From: CALMEC01 sp964434425
GTDB taxonomy: Bacteria; Actinomycetota; Thermoleophilia; Miltoncostaeales; Miltoncostaeaceae
Reading direction: 5' to 3'
Assembly (NCBI GenBank): GCA_964434425.1
Contig: CAYSVH010000003.1
Span: 1-64,000, forward strand
DNA length: 64,000 bases
The notes under the pieces are model-generated. The model saw only the letters and a program-made list of their open reading frames with translations, had not been told where the DNA came from and made no database searches. Below, piece after piece: positions 33,092-42,237 of the stretch. How positions within the stretch are numbered: the first letter of the stretch is position 1; every line of letters begins with the position of its first letter. Made by a program: the position numbers and the translations under genes.

Positions 33092-34341
33092 CCGACGCGG
33101 TCGTCATCGGTGCCGGCGTGGCCGGGCTCACCGGGGCACTGCGCCTGGCCCGCGGCGGCGCGCGGGTCATCCTCCTGTCCGGCGGGATCGGAGGCCTGCA
33201 GCTCTCCCAGGGTTCCATCGACATCCTGGGCTACTCACCCGACGTCGTTTCTCGTCCTCTCGACGCGATCGACGAACTGGTCGACCGCCGCCCCGATCAC
33301 CCGTACGCCCGCCTCGGTTCGTCGCAGGTGGCGATGTCGGTCGGATGGTTCGCCGACGCGCTTCCCGGCATGCTCACCGGTGATCCCGCGCGCAACATGC
33401 GGCTTCCGACGGCCGTCGGCGTCGCCCGTCCCACCGCGCTCGCTCCGCCCAGCCTCGCCGCGGGCGACCTGCGCGACGGGATGTCCCTCGCCATCGTGGG
33501 CATCGGGGTCGTCAAGGACTTCCACCCCGGGCTGATCGCGCAGAACATCTCCCGGGTCACGCTGCCCGACGGCGGTTCGGTCGACGCGACGGCGACGATG
33601 ATCGACATCACGGTGCGCGAGGGCGAGGTCGACACCTCGCCCCTCAACGTCGCGCGGGCCCTGGACGATCCGGCGTTCCGGCGCAGGTTCGGCGACGCGG
33701 TGGCCACCGCGGTCGACGGGGCCGACGCCGTCGGGCTGCCCGCCGTCCTGGGCGTCCGGACCCCCGGCGTGTGGGAGACGCTCTGTGAGCGTCTGGGACG
33801 CCCCGTCTTCGAGATCCCCACGCCGCCACCGGGGGTGCCGGGGATGCGTCTCAACGTCGCGCTGACCGATGCGGTCCGCGCCGCCGGCGTGCGGGTCATC
33901 ATGGGCGGCTGGGTCGTCGACCGTGGCGGCACGTCCGATCGCCTGGAGTGGGTCGCCACCGATTCGGCGGGACGCGACCGGCGTTTCTCCGCCGGCGCCT
34001 TCCTCCTGGCGCCCGGTGGCTTCGAGAGCGGTGCGCTCCATGTCGACTCGCACTGGAACGTCACGGAGCGCGCGCTCGGGCTCCCCGTCGCCGGTCCGCC
34101 GACCGACGGGCCGATCGTCCAGGAGGACTTCGGCCAGGAGCATCCGCTCTTCCTCTCGGGGGTGGCCGTGGACGACGCCATGCGGGTCCTCCACCCCGGC
34201 ACGCGGGAAGCCGTCTACGACAACGTCCATGCCGCCGGAGGGATCCTCGCGGGGTCCATCCGCTGGACGGAGAAGTCCGGGGAGGGCATCGCCATCGCCA
34301 GTGCGGTGCGGGCCGCCGACGCCATTCTGAAGGAGCTGTGA
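33088..34341 (+). CDS. glpB: Anaerobic glycerol-3-phosphate dehydrogenase subunit B
   Basis: A 417-residue flavoprotein with TDAVVIGAGVAGLTGALRLARGGARVILLSGG at the N-terminus, GGLQLSQGSIDILGY (a typical GlpB segment) and FLLAPGGFESGALHVDS near the end. GlpB links the catalytic GlpA to the iron-sulfur membrane-associated GlpC. It starts in a 4-nt ATGA overlap with glpA and its stop overlaps the glpC ATG (TGATG), so glpABC is one tightly coupled unit. Confidence 0.92.
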   Translation: MTDAVVIGAGVAGLTGALRLARGGARVILLSGGIGGLQLSQGSIDILGYSPDVVSRPLDAIDELVDRRPDHPYARLGSSQVAMSVGWFADALPGMLTGDPARNMRLPTAVGVARPTALAPPSLAAGDLRDGMSLAIVGIGVVKDFHPGLIAQNISRVTLPDGGSVDATATMIDITVREGEVDTSPLNVARALDDPAFRRRFGDAVATAVDGADAVGLPAVLGVRTPGVWETLCERLGRPVFEIPTPPPGVPGMRLNVALTDAVRAAGVRVIMGGWVVDRGGTSDRLEWVATDSAGRDRRFSAGAFLLAPGGFESGALHVDSHWNVTERALGLPVAGPPTDGPIVQEDFGQEHPLFLSGVAVDDAMRVLHPGTREAVYDNVHAAGGILAGSIRWTEKSGEGIAIASAVRAADAILKEL

Positions 34342-35576
34342 TGTCCAGGGCCGGAGAGATCGACGACTTCCCGCAGCTGATGCGGGACAGCCTCGACCAT
34401 TGCGTCAAATGCACAATTTGCGAGACGCAGTGTCCGGTCGCGGCGGTCACCCCTCTCTTCGCGGGCCCGAAATACGTGGGCCCCCAGGCTGAGCGCTACC
34501 GGAGTGCGAAGCACAGCGTGGACCACACGCTCGACTACTGCTCCAGCTGCGGTATCTGCACGCACTCCTGCCCGCAGGGCGTGAAGATCGCCGAGATCAA
34601 CTCGCAGGCCCGCGCCGCGATGAAGAAGCAGAACGGCATCCCCCTCCGCGACCGCATCATCTCCCGGCCGACCATGATGGGCCGCCTGAGCGCCCCGATC
34701 GCCCCCGTCTCCAACTGGATGCTGCGCTTTCGTCCGGCGCGCCTCGCCCTGCAGGGTGTCCTCGGAATCCACGCAAGAGCGCCCATGCCGGTATCGGCGC
34801 CCAGGACCCTCCGACGACGGCTGAAGAAGAGGGCGCGACCCCGAACGGCCCCGCGGGGGCGGGTCATCTACTTCCACGGGTGCAGCGCCCAGTTCTACGA
34901 GGTCGAGACGGCCCTCAAGACCGTCGACGTGCTGGAGCACAACGGTTTCGAGGTCCTCACACCGAAACAGGGGTGCTGCGGGCTGCCGCTGCAGACCAAC
35001 GGGCTCTACGACGACTCGCGGAAGTACGTCCGAAAACTGGTCGACCAGCTCCGCGTGCCTGAGGGCGACATCCCGATCGTGGCCAGCTCGACCAGCTGTG
35101 GCCTGATGCTGAAACGCGAGGCCCACGAGATCCTCGGTGTGGACGATCCGGAGCTTGCCGAGGTCGGCGGCCGGACCTACGACATCTGCGAGTTCCTGCT
35201 CGACCTCCACGACCGCGGCGAGCTTCGCACCGACTTCCGGCCCGTACCCGAACGGGTGCCCTACCACCCTCCCTGCCAGCTGCGCGGCCACGGCGTCGGC
35301 ATCCCCGCTCTCGAGCTCTTCCGGCTCATCCCCGGGCTGGAGGTCGAGGAGAGCGGCGTCACCTGCTGCGGCGTCGCCGGCACATACGGCCTGAAGAAGG
35401 AGAAGTACGACGTCGCCATGGCCGTGGGTGCTCCGCTCTTCGAGAAGGTGCGCGGAATGGATCCGCCCTGGGCAGTGTGCGACTCCGAGATCTGCCGCTG
35501 GCAGATCACGACGGCGACGGACGTCCCCACCGTCCATCCCATCGCGATGCTCCACCGCGCATACGGCCTTTCGTAG
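34341..35576 (+). CDS. glpC: Anaerobic glycerol-3-phosphate dehydrogenase subunit C
   Basis: A 411-residue iron-sulfur subunit that delivers electrons to quinone. Two 4Fe-4S motifs lie near the N-terminus (CVKCTICETQCPV and CSSCGICTHSCPQG), followed by two CCG (heterodisulfide reductase) domains: FHGCSAQFYEV ... KQGCCGLPL and YHPPCQLRGHG ... GVTCCGVAGTYGLKKEKYD. The ATG follows AAGGAG by 5 nt in the glpB stop. This is the last gene of the unit; a 298-bp gap precedes the PTS fusion gene. Confidence 0.94.
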   Translation: MSRAGEIDDFPQLMRDSLDHCVKCTICETQCPVAAVTPLFAGPKYVGPQAERYRSAKHSVDHTLDYCSSCGICTHSCPQGVKIAEINSQARAAMKKQNGIPLRDRIISRPTMMGRLSAPIAPVSNWMLRFRPARLALQGVLGIHARAPMPVSAPRTLRRRLKKRARPRTAPRGRVIYFHGCSAQFYEVETALKTVDVLEHNGFEVLTPKQGCCGLPLQTNGLYDDSRKYVRKLVDQLRVPEGDIPIVASSTSCGLMLKREAHEILGVDDPELAEVGGRTYDICEFLLDLHDRGELRTDFRPVPERVPYHPPCQLRGHGVGIPALELFRLIPGLEVEESGVTCCGVAGTYGLKKEKYDVAMAVGAPLFEKVRGMDPPWAVCDSEICRWQITTATDVPTVHPIAMLHRAYGLS

Positions 35577-35683
35577 CCGCGCCCCTTCCTCCGGTCACCC
35601 CATGAGATGCGGGCACACCCCGTCGTCCTCGAGACCCCGATGGCCCGTAGGCCGAGGCCGTCACGTGTCGCCCCTGGACCTGC

Positions 35684-35793
35684 CTGATCGCGGGTCCGCC
35701 CGTCCTCGTCCTTCTGGCGACGCCCGCGCTGGCGCTCGAGTCGGACACCGCGATGCTGGACCAGCTCGTGCGGTACGAGACGGCGCCTGCGTC
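35684..35793 (+). pseudogene. Possible remnant of a membrane-transporter gene
   Basis: In one frame this segment reads LIAGPPVLVLLATPALALES plus DTAMLDQLVRYETAP with normal codon bias, then degrades. A hydrophobic helix ending in A-T-P-A-L-A-L resembles the first helix of MMPL-type proteins. No start codon or intact gene surrounds it. It could be chance; the remaining part of the 35577-35874 gap shows nothing recognisable. Confidence 0.25.
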
Positions 35794-35861
35794 CCCTGTG
35801 GGCCGGGCGCAACGACTGACGAGAGCCGGGTGGGGTCGCACCGGCCGCGCGGGGCCCCGGG

Positions 35862-35867
35862 TAGAGT
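35862..35867 (+). promoter_or_regulatory. -10 box TAGAGT for the DhaM-HPr-EI gene
   Basis: TAGAGT is followed by 7 nt and then the ATG at 35875, with no Shine-Dalgarno site. The gene therefore seems to have its own leaderless promoter separate from glpABC. Confidence 0.5.
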
Positions 35868-35874
35868 CCCGGCC

Positions 35875-38475
35875 ATGGTCGGAATCGTCGTGGTGAGCCA
35901 CAGCGCTCAGGTTGCCGAGGGCGCCGTCGCGCTCGCGCGTCAGATGGCCGGAGAGGTCCGGCTCGAAGCCGCGGGTGGCAGCACCGAGACCGCCGACGGC
36001 ATCGGGACAGATGCCATGCGGGTCATGGAGGCGATCGACCGCGCCGGCGCCGACGGCGCCGACGTCCTCGTGCTCATGGACCTCGGGAGCGCCATCCTCT
36101 CGGCGGAGACCGCACTGCAGTTCCTGGATCCCGCCGTCGCGGAACGCGTGCTCCTCTGTTCGGCGCCGATCATCGAGGGGACGGTGGCCGCGGCCGTGAC
36201 GGCCGCCGGCGGAGCATCCATCGACGCGGTCGCCGCGGAGGCCCAGCGCGGCCTCGAGCCCAAGCGCGCGCAGCTGGACGACATGCCGTCCGCGGGTCCG
36301 GATCCGACGCCCGACACCGACCGGGGCGGCGACTGGCTGACCCTCGACGTCGATCTGACGATCCCGAACGGCCTCCATGCCCGCCCGGCGGCGCGACTCG
36401 TGCAGGTCGCCACCGGATTCGACGCCACCGTCCGTGTGACCAACACCACGACCGGGACGGGCCCCGCCGACGCGGCCAGCCTCACGGGCATTGCGACGCT
36501 CGGCGCACGACAGGGCCAGTCGATCCGGGTCGAGGCCCGAGGATCCCAGGCGGACACCGCGCTCACGGCGATACGCGACCTCGCGGCGCGCGATTTCGAC
36601 GAGCGACCGGAGACCGGACCGTCGTCGACCGGATCACCGGTCGGCGCACCGGTCTCCATGCCCCCCGTGCCCCGGGCGGCATGGGGTGCGCCGGACCTGC
36701 CCGGGATGCCGGCCGCGTTCCAGGTCGGCCCGGACGGGAGCTTTGCCGGGATGGCGGCCGCCCCCGGTCAGGTCGTCGCGCGCGCCCGCCGGCTGCGGCG
36801 CCCGCCGGCCAAATCGCGTACCCCGGGCGACCCGTCCGACGAGGCCGCCGCGCTCGACGCCGCGCTCGACCGCGCCCGGTCCGAGCTGCACTTCGCACGC
36901 GAGACCGTGGCACGTCAGGCCGGCGAAGAGCACGCCGCGATGCTCGACGCCCAAGGTGCCATGCTCGACGACGCCGCCATCATCGAACCCGCCAAGGCCG
37001 CGATCGAAACGGGCATACGGGCGGAGGTCGCCTGGCAGGAGTCCGTCGAAAGCGTCGCCGCCAGGTTCGCCGCACTGGACGACCCCTACCTCCGAGCGCG
37101 TGCCGAGGACGTCCGCGACATCGGGCGGCGCGTGCTCACCTGTTTCGCCGGGACGGCGGGCGGCCCGCCGACCCTCCGGGGCCCGGGAATCCTCGTGGCC
37201 CGTGAGCTGGGTGCCGGTGAGACGGCATCGCTCGACCTCTCCCTGGTGAAGGGCATCGCCGTCGCCACGGGGAGCCCCACCTCCCACAGCGCGATCCTCG
37301 CCCGCGCCCTCGGGGTGCCCGCGGTCGTGAACCTGGGCGAGGTACTCATGTCGATCGGTGAGGACACGCCCGTCCTCCTCGACGGCGATGCCGGCAGCCT
37401 CCGCATCGCACCGGATGCCGAGACCGTGGCACGGGTCACCGCCGCGAACGCCGAGCGCGAGCGGACGGCCGAGGAGGCCCGCCTCGCGGCGCGACGCCCG
37501 GCGGTCACGAAGGACGGCGTCACGATCGAGGTGGCGGCCAACATCGCGACGGACCGGGATGCCGACGGCCTGCCCGACATGGGCGCCGACGGGGTCGGTC
37601 TCTTTCGCAGCGAGTTCCTCTACATGAGCCGTGACACACCGCCCGACGAGGAGGAGCAGCTCGCCGCCTACACGGCGGTGGCCCGTGCCCTGGACGGTGG
37701 ACGTCTGGTCATCCGGACCCTCGACGCCGGAGCCGACAAGGAGGTACCCGGTGTCGGCCAGGCCGGCGAGGAGAACCCCTTCCTCGGGAAGCGCGGCATC
37801 CGCCTCAGCCTGGCGAACCCCGACATGTTCCGCACCCAGCTGCGCGCGATCCTCCGTGCGTCCGCCGAACACCGCATCGCGGTCATGTTCCCGATGGTCG
37901 CCACGCTCGAAGAGCTCCTGGCCGCACGTGAGCACCTCGGCACCGCACGCGAGGAGGCCGTCCAGGAGGGGCACGCCGTGGGCGACCCCGAGATCGGAGT
38001 CATGATCGAGGTGCCGTCGGCGGCGCTCTGCGCCGACGCGCTGGCCGAGCACGTGGACTTCTTCTCCGTCGGGACCAACGACCTCACGCAGTACACGCTC
38101 GCGGCCGAACGCGGCAACGTCGCGGTGGCGGACCTGACCGACGCGTACCACCCGGCGGTGCTCCGGTTGATCGGCATCGTCGGCAGCGCCGCATCACGGA
38201 ACGGCATCTGGGTCGGCGTCTGCGGCGAGGCGGCATCGGACGAGGACGGCATCGCCGTTCTCCTGGGGCTCGGTGTGAGTGAGCTGTCGGTGCCCGGGCC
38301 ACGCGTTGCGGCCGTCAAGGAACGCGTGCGATCGCTCGAGATGGACGCCTGCCGCGTGTTCGCATCCGAGGTCATCCGGCTGGGCACGGCGGAGGAGGTC
38401 CGCCGCAGCCTCACATCGGAGGGGTGCGGCGGATCCTGCGGCGACGGCGGCGGATGTGCCTGCGCCGGCGGCTGA
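35875..38475 (+). CDS. dhaM: DhaM-HPr-Enzyme I fusion: complete PEP phosphorelay for dihydroxyacetone kinase
   Basis: An 866-residue cytosolic chain with three PTS modules. EIIA-Man-like DhaM (1-~130) has the phospho-histidine H9 in VVVSHSAQVAEG and LVLMDLGSAILSAE. HPr (~153-242) has H168 in IPNGLHARPAARLV and the regulatory-serine region DAASLTGIATLG. Enzyme I (~285-850) has H471 in ATGSPTSHSAILARALG, then GLFRSEFLYM, RTLDAGADKEVPG, NPFLGKRGIRL, VMIEVPSAALCAD and FFSVGTNDLTQYTLAAER with the PEP site. Phosphate should flow PEP > H471 > H168 > H9 > ADP on DhaL. A tail CGGSCGDGGGCACAGG is unusual for Enzyme I. No sugar EII gene is nearby, so it may be dedicated to DhaKL. Confidence 0.94.
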   Translation: MVGIVVVSHSAQVAEGAVALARQMAGEVRLEAAGGSTETADGIGTDAMRVMEAIDRAGADGADVLVLMDLGSAILSAETALQFLDPAVAERVLLCSAPIIEGTVAAAVTAAGGASIDAVAAEAQRGLEPKRAQLDDMPSAGPDPTPDTDRGGDWLTLDVDLTIPNGLHARPAARLVQVATGFDATVRVTNTTTGTGPADAASLTGIATLGARQGQSIRVEARGSQADTALTAIRDLAARDFDERPETGPSSTGSPVGAPVSMPPVPRAAWGAPDLPGMPAAFQVGPDGSFAGMAAAPGQVVARARRLRRPPAKSRTPGDPSDEAAALDAALDRARSELHFARETVARQAGEEHAAMLDAQGAMLDDAAIIEPAKAAIETGIRAEVAWQESVESVAARFAALDDPYLRARAEDVRDIGRRVLTCFAGTAGGPPTLRGPGILVARELGAGETASLDLSLVKGIAVATGSPTSHSAILARALGVPAVVNLGEVLMSIGEDTPVLLDGDAGSLRIAPDAETVARVTAANAERERTAEEARLAARRPAVTKDGVTIEVAANIATDRDADGLPDMGADGVGLFRSEFLYMSRDTPPDEEEQLAAYTAVARALDGGRLVIRTLDAGADKEVPGVGQAGEENPFLGKRGIRLSLANPDMFRTQLRAILRASAEHRIAVMFPMVATLEELLAAREHLGTAREEAVQEGHAVGDPEIGVMIEVPSAALCADALAEHVDFFSVGTNDLTQYTLAAERGNVAVADLTDAYHPAVLRLIGIVGSAASRNGIWVGVCGEAASDEDGIAVLLGLGVSELSVPGPRVAAVKERVRSLEMDACRVFASEVIRLGTAEEVRRSLTSEGCGGSCGDGGGCACAGG

Positions 38476-38496
38476 GGGATCAGGCAGTCCGGACCA

Positions 38497-38517
38497 CCGG
38501 ATTCCCCTTGAATCCGG
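38497..38517 (+). terminator. Hairpin after the DhaM-HPr-EI gene
   Basis: CCGGATTC and GAATCCGG form a perfect 8-bp stem around CCCTT, 22 nt after the stop. The remaining bases to 38716 contain no supported gene. Confidence 0.6.
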
Positions 38518-38716
38518 GGTAGCCGAGCCGGCTCGCATCACTGGCAGGCAGGTCGATCGTGGTTCGGGCACTCCGATGGCCGCGCTCGAAAACTCACCGG
38601 GTCGGCGCCGCTCACAACGTGGGTGACAGACAGACGTTGACGCGACGTCGAGCGTCCGTCGGTGATCTCGCCGGAGAAGGACGCGGTCTCCGTGCTGCGG
38701 GAGTAGCAGCGCGAGT

Positions 38717-40246
38717 TCATTCGGGAATCGCATCGAACCGTTGATAGATGCGCCACGCATGGCCGGTATACGGAGTCGCCACACGACTCGTCTGGCGGAA
38801 ACCGAACTTCGTCGGGTCCAGTTGACGGCCGATCGCCGTGGAGCCGTCGAGAAAGACCAGCTGGAAATGGTTGTCCCGTAGCGCGGCGCGGTACGCCGAT
38901 ATCCCCGTCTTCCCCTGGTAGACGAAGGAGTCTTCGTAGGTGCTGGTCACCTGCCATTGCCGAAGGCGATCCGCCAAACCGTACGCCACCGGTTCGGGCA
39001 TCTCACCGACCATTCTGATCCACGGCATGGCGTCCACGGAGTACCGGATCTCCTGGACGAGAGCCGTTGAGTTCGGCCACTCCTGAAAGAGCCTCCGCGA
39101 TTCCTGGGCCCCTGCGACCACCACGAACCAGCAGGCCGCACCGAGGACGACGACGCGGCCCATCCCGCCGGTCATGCGTGAAAGCGCGATCCCGGCAAGG
39201 GGTGCGCCGAAGATCAGTCCCAATACGACATGCTTGTGCAGCGAGACCTGCTCACCCATGCGGATCTGGCTCACCGGGGCTGCCAGGGCGCCGGCCAGCA
39301 GCACCAGGCTCACAACCGGACGGCGGCGGAGAAGAACCACGGATCCCGCCAGCGCGAGAAAGATCGCCGGGCCCGCTATGGGGATGAGATATCGAATGAG
39401 ATCCCCGGTATCCGCCGAGATCATGGGCACGCGGTTCATGGTCGTGAATTTCAGGCCCGGCTGGAGGGATGCGGCCCAGGTGGTGAACGATACGACGAGG
39501 AGCGCTGCGAACGTGGCAACTCCCAGCATCGTGCGCATGAGAAGGCGCGGAGTGGGCCGTCCCGCCGCAACGAGCGCCACTGCGAACACGAACGGCACGT
39601 CGATCGCCGCGCTGTACTTCGTGAGCACGGCGACCGCGCAGAGCACGCCGACCACGCCCCACGCGACGATACCTCCCGTCTCCGTCGTCGCCGCACGGGC
39701 TGCGATGGCGGCCGCGACGGCGAGGGTCGCGAACGCCGGCGCGTCGAAGGTGGCGAGGTGTGAAACGAAGAGGACGGGAGCGCTCCATCCGAAGACGAGG
39801 GCCGCGAGAACACCGGCGATGTGACCGACCGGCCGACGGAGCAGCGCGTTGGTGAACAGGCAGATGGCCACCGTCGCGACCATCATGCAGACGAGCGAGA
39901 ACAGGCGCACGAGCTCGAGTCCGCCCACATGGTCCAGAACGCCCGCGAGAACGGGGTAGAGCATCGGCGCCCCGGAGAAGAAGTCCTCCGGGTGCGGATA
40001 GACGGGATCGCCGCCGGCCCACGACCGGAGGATCAGGCCACCCGTGTACACGTACAGCGCCTCGTCCTGAAAGGCGGAGTTCGTCAGGCGCAACGCGATG
40101 GCCGCCTGTACGGCCAGGACGAGTCCGAGTGGCAGAAGGGGAAGAACCCGGACAAGGAGGGCCCGGTGACGAACGGGGGCGAACGAGGCCAGCGCGACCG
40201 TCCAGACGCTCTTTCCCGACTGCACGGCCGTGTCGCCTGTCGTCAT
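38717..40246 (-). CDS. GT-C membrane glycosyltransferase (ArnT/PMT-like, family 39 type)
   Basis: A 509-residue protein with about ten to twelve hydrophobic helices and a soluble C-terminal ~110 residues. After the first helix comes NSAFQDEALYVYTGG, the D-E acidic pair in the first outer loop that is the catalytic hallmark of GT-C enzymes using polyprenyl-phosphate sugars. HPEDFFSGAPMLYPVLAG and SHLATFDAPAFATLA also fit. It should transfer a sugar from a lipid carrier to a protein, lipid or glycan outside the membrane; donor and acceptor are unknown. Its ATG overlaps the stop of the upstream synthase (ATGA), so the two are co-expressed. The gene ends about 240 bp from the convergent PTS fusion. 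Confidence 0.8.
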   Translation of the reverse strand: MTTGDTAVQSGKSVWTVALASFAPVRHRALLVRVLPLLPLGLVLAVQAAIALRLTNSAFQDEALYVYTGGLILRSWAGGDPVYPHPEDFFSGAPMLYPVLAGVLDHVGGLELVRLFSLVCMMVATVAICLFTNALLRRPVGHIAGVLAALVFGWSAPVLFVSHLATFDAPAFATLAVAAAIAARAATTETGGIVAWGVVGVLCAVAVLTKYSAAIDVPFVFAVALVAAGRPTPRLLMRTMLGVATFAALLVVSFTTWAASLQPGLKFTTMNRVPMISADTGDLIRYLIPIAGPAIFLALAGSVVLLRRRPVVSLVLLAGALAAPVSQIRMGEQVSLHKHVVLGLIFGAPLAGIALSRMTGGMGRVVVLGAACWFVVVAGAQESRRLFQEWPNSTALVQEIRYSVDAMPWIRMVGEMPEPVAYGLADRLRQWQVTSTYEDSFVYQGKTGISAYRAALRDNHFQLVFLDGSTAIGRQLDPTKFGFRQTSRVATPYTGHAWRIYQRFDAIPE

Positions 40247-42237
40247 CGGTTGCCGTCCCACGAGAGCGTGGAACGCGCCATCCGAACGGACCGGCCGACG
40301 CCCAATCCGCGTGCCGCAATGATGATGACCGGAATCAGAATGTACGCCTGCAGAACGTAGAGAACGAAGTTCGGCCACACCGATTCGAAGCCCGCCTGCC
40401 CCGACGCGATCACGAGGCCGACCAGCGTTGCGATCTGAGTCGCGCCCAGATAGATGACGATGTACCAGCGAACCCGGCTCGCGACGGACGACCGCGAGCG
40501 AACGGACCCGCTGCCCGTCGGCACCCATTCCGTCGGGGCTCCGCGAAGCATGTCGACGATGCAGATCAGATGGGCGACGCCGTAGATCACCTGTACTCGT
40601 ATGACCTCATACCGCCACCGGGTGCGAGAGACGGCCGGCATGACCACCACCCAGAAGAACACCGCGCCCAGCAGGGGAAGGATGAAGGACGCCCGGATGG
40701 ACGATCCGAACGCGAAGAGCATGATGAGAAGCGGGAGTGGCGCGACGATCGCCGCCATCGCGGTCGTCATGTAGTAGAGGAAACCCGACCAGTAGCAGAG
40801 CCGCTGCGAGACCGACATCGACTCGTCCTGGTGGAAGCGACGATCGGCGACCAGAGCCATCGAGCCTTCGCACCACCGGTACTGCTGCGTTGCGAATGAA
40901 TCGATCGTATCCGGGCAGAGCCCGCCGCTCACGACGATCGGGACGTATCGAAGACTCCAGCCCTGGCGCCCCATCTCGATCCCGGTGAAGACGTCCTCAC
41001 TGTGATCGATCGGAGGGAACCCGCCGATCGCATCGAGGGCGGCGCGCCGGTAGACGGCCGACGTTCCGACACATATCGCGGCACCGACGGCGTCCCGCGA
41101 CGGCTGGATGAACCGGAAGAAGAGCTCCTGTGTTGCACCCGCCGCGCGCTGCAACCAGGACTGGTCACTCGTCGTCGCGAAATACTGCGGTGACTGCACG
41201 ATGCCGATCCCGTCATCGTCCATGTACGGGAGCAGTTCCGTCAGGAACTCCGGACGTGGAACGAAGTCGGCATCCAGAATCGCGATGTGATCCGCACATG
41301 TTCGCGCATACGCATACCTCAGGTTTCCCGCCTTCTTGAACTCGGAACCGGGACGAGACAGGTATTCGAAGCCGTGTTCCGCCGCCAGCGCGCGCACCTC
41401 GCCACGTCCGGCGTCGTCAAGAACGTGGACCGAGATCGCGCCTGCGTAGGCGATCTCTGCGACATGGAGGTAGGTGTTCCTCAGCACCTCGATCCGCTCG
41501 CCGCAGGTCGGAAGGAAGATGTCGACCGACGGCAGAGTCCGTGGAGCCCATCCCGCGACGCGTTCACGATGCGCCGCCTCGTCGAGGCGGCGCCGATACG
41601 TCGACGTGCGGAGCGCGAAGAGCTGCTCGATCACGAGAATGACGAGCGGGATGACAAGGACAACCGTCCAATCGCTGCGCAGTGCGAGGGCACCCAGACT
41701 GAACGCCACACCGACGAAGGCCACCGCGGATGTGACGAAGAGCCATCGATGCTGTGGACCACGGAGGTAGCCGTACTTCTCATCGTCGGAGGGAGGCGCG
41801 ACCGGCACGAGATCGATCGCAGACGAACGGGCAGACGCGCCCATGTCTCGCGCACCCGTGACAAGAAGGACGATTGCCCCGGGCACGAGCAGCAGACCGT
41901 ACGCAGCAATCGGCTCGACCTGGAGTGCCTCCACAACGGCAACGACTGCGCCGGTCGATGCGATCAGAATCATGGCGTGGACCATGAACGAACGCCATGG
42001 ACCCGCCTTCCTCAGCGGCAGGAACGGGTCATTTCGCTTCGACCACGTCACATGGAACGTGCCGACTCCCGTCGCCACCAGCGATGCCACCGCATAGTGA
42101 GCCGATGTGACCGCTGTGATGAGCCAGAACGTCGTGATGCCCAGGATGGCGGCGACTGTGAATGTCCATGCGGGGTGAACGCGCGCGGGCTTCACATGTC
42201 GGCATGATCTGTCGGCCTCAGGTACGTGAAGGGTCAT
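40243..42237 (-). CDS. Cellulose-synthase-like processive glycosyltransferase (family 2)
   Basis: A 664-residue membrane enzyme. Six or so N-terminal helices (residues ~25-215) precede a cytosolic GT2 domain: VDIFLPTCGE, HVLDDAGRGEV (first Asp), FKKAGNLRYAYA, ILDADFVPRPEFL (DxD), IDHSEDVFTGIEMGRQGW (catalytic S/T-E-D) and QQYRWCEGS (QxxRW, translocation). Four to six C-terminal helices follow. This is the BcsA pattern without a recognisable PilZ domain, so cyclic-di-GMP control through PilZ is unlikely. The product is an unknown beta-glycan. TACTCT (42253-42258, minus strand) lies 15 nt before the ATG; an 8-codon frame from the ATG at 42244 overlaps the start. Confidence 0.87.
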   Translation of the reverse strand: MTLHVPEADRSCRHVKPARVHPAWTFTVAAILGITTFWLITAVTSAHYAVASLVATGVGTFHVTWSKRNDPFLPLRKAGPWRSFMVHAMILIASTGAVVAVVEALQVEPIAAYGLLLVPGAIVLLVTGARDMGASARSSAIDLVPVAPPSDDEKYGYLRGPQHRWLFVTSAVAFVGVAFSLGALALRSDWTVVLVIPLVILVIEQLFALRTSTYRRRLDEAAHRERVAGWAPRTLPSVDIFLPTCGERIEVLRNTYLHVAEIAYAGAISVHVLDDAGRGEVRALAAEHGFEYLSRPGSEFKKAGNLRYAYARTCADHIAILDADFVPRPEFLTELLPYMDDDGIGIVQSPQYFATTSDQSWLQRAAGATQELFFRFIQPSRDAVGAAICVGTSAVYRRAALDAIGGFPPIDHSEDVFTGIEMGRQGWSLRYVPIVVSGGLCPDTIDSFATQQYRWCEGSMALVADRRFHQDESMSVSQRLCYWSGFLYYMTTAMAAIVAPLPLLIMLFAFGSSIRASFILPLLGAVFFWVVVMPAVSRTRWRYEVIRVQVIYGVAHLICIVDMLRGAPTEWVPTGSGSVRSRSSVASRVRWYIVIYLGATQIATLVGLVIASGQAGFESVWPNFVLYVLQAYILIPVIIIAARGLGVGRSVRMARSTLSWDGNR

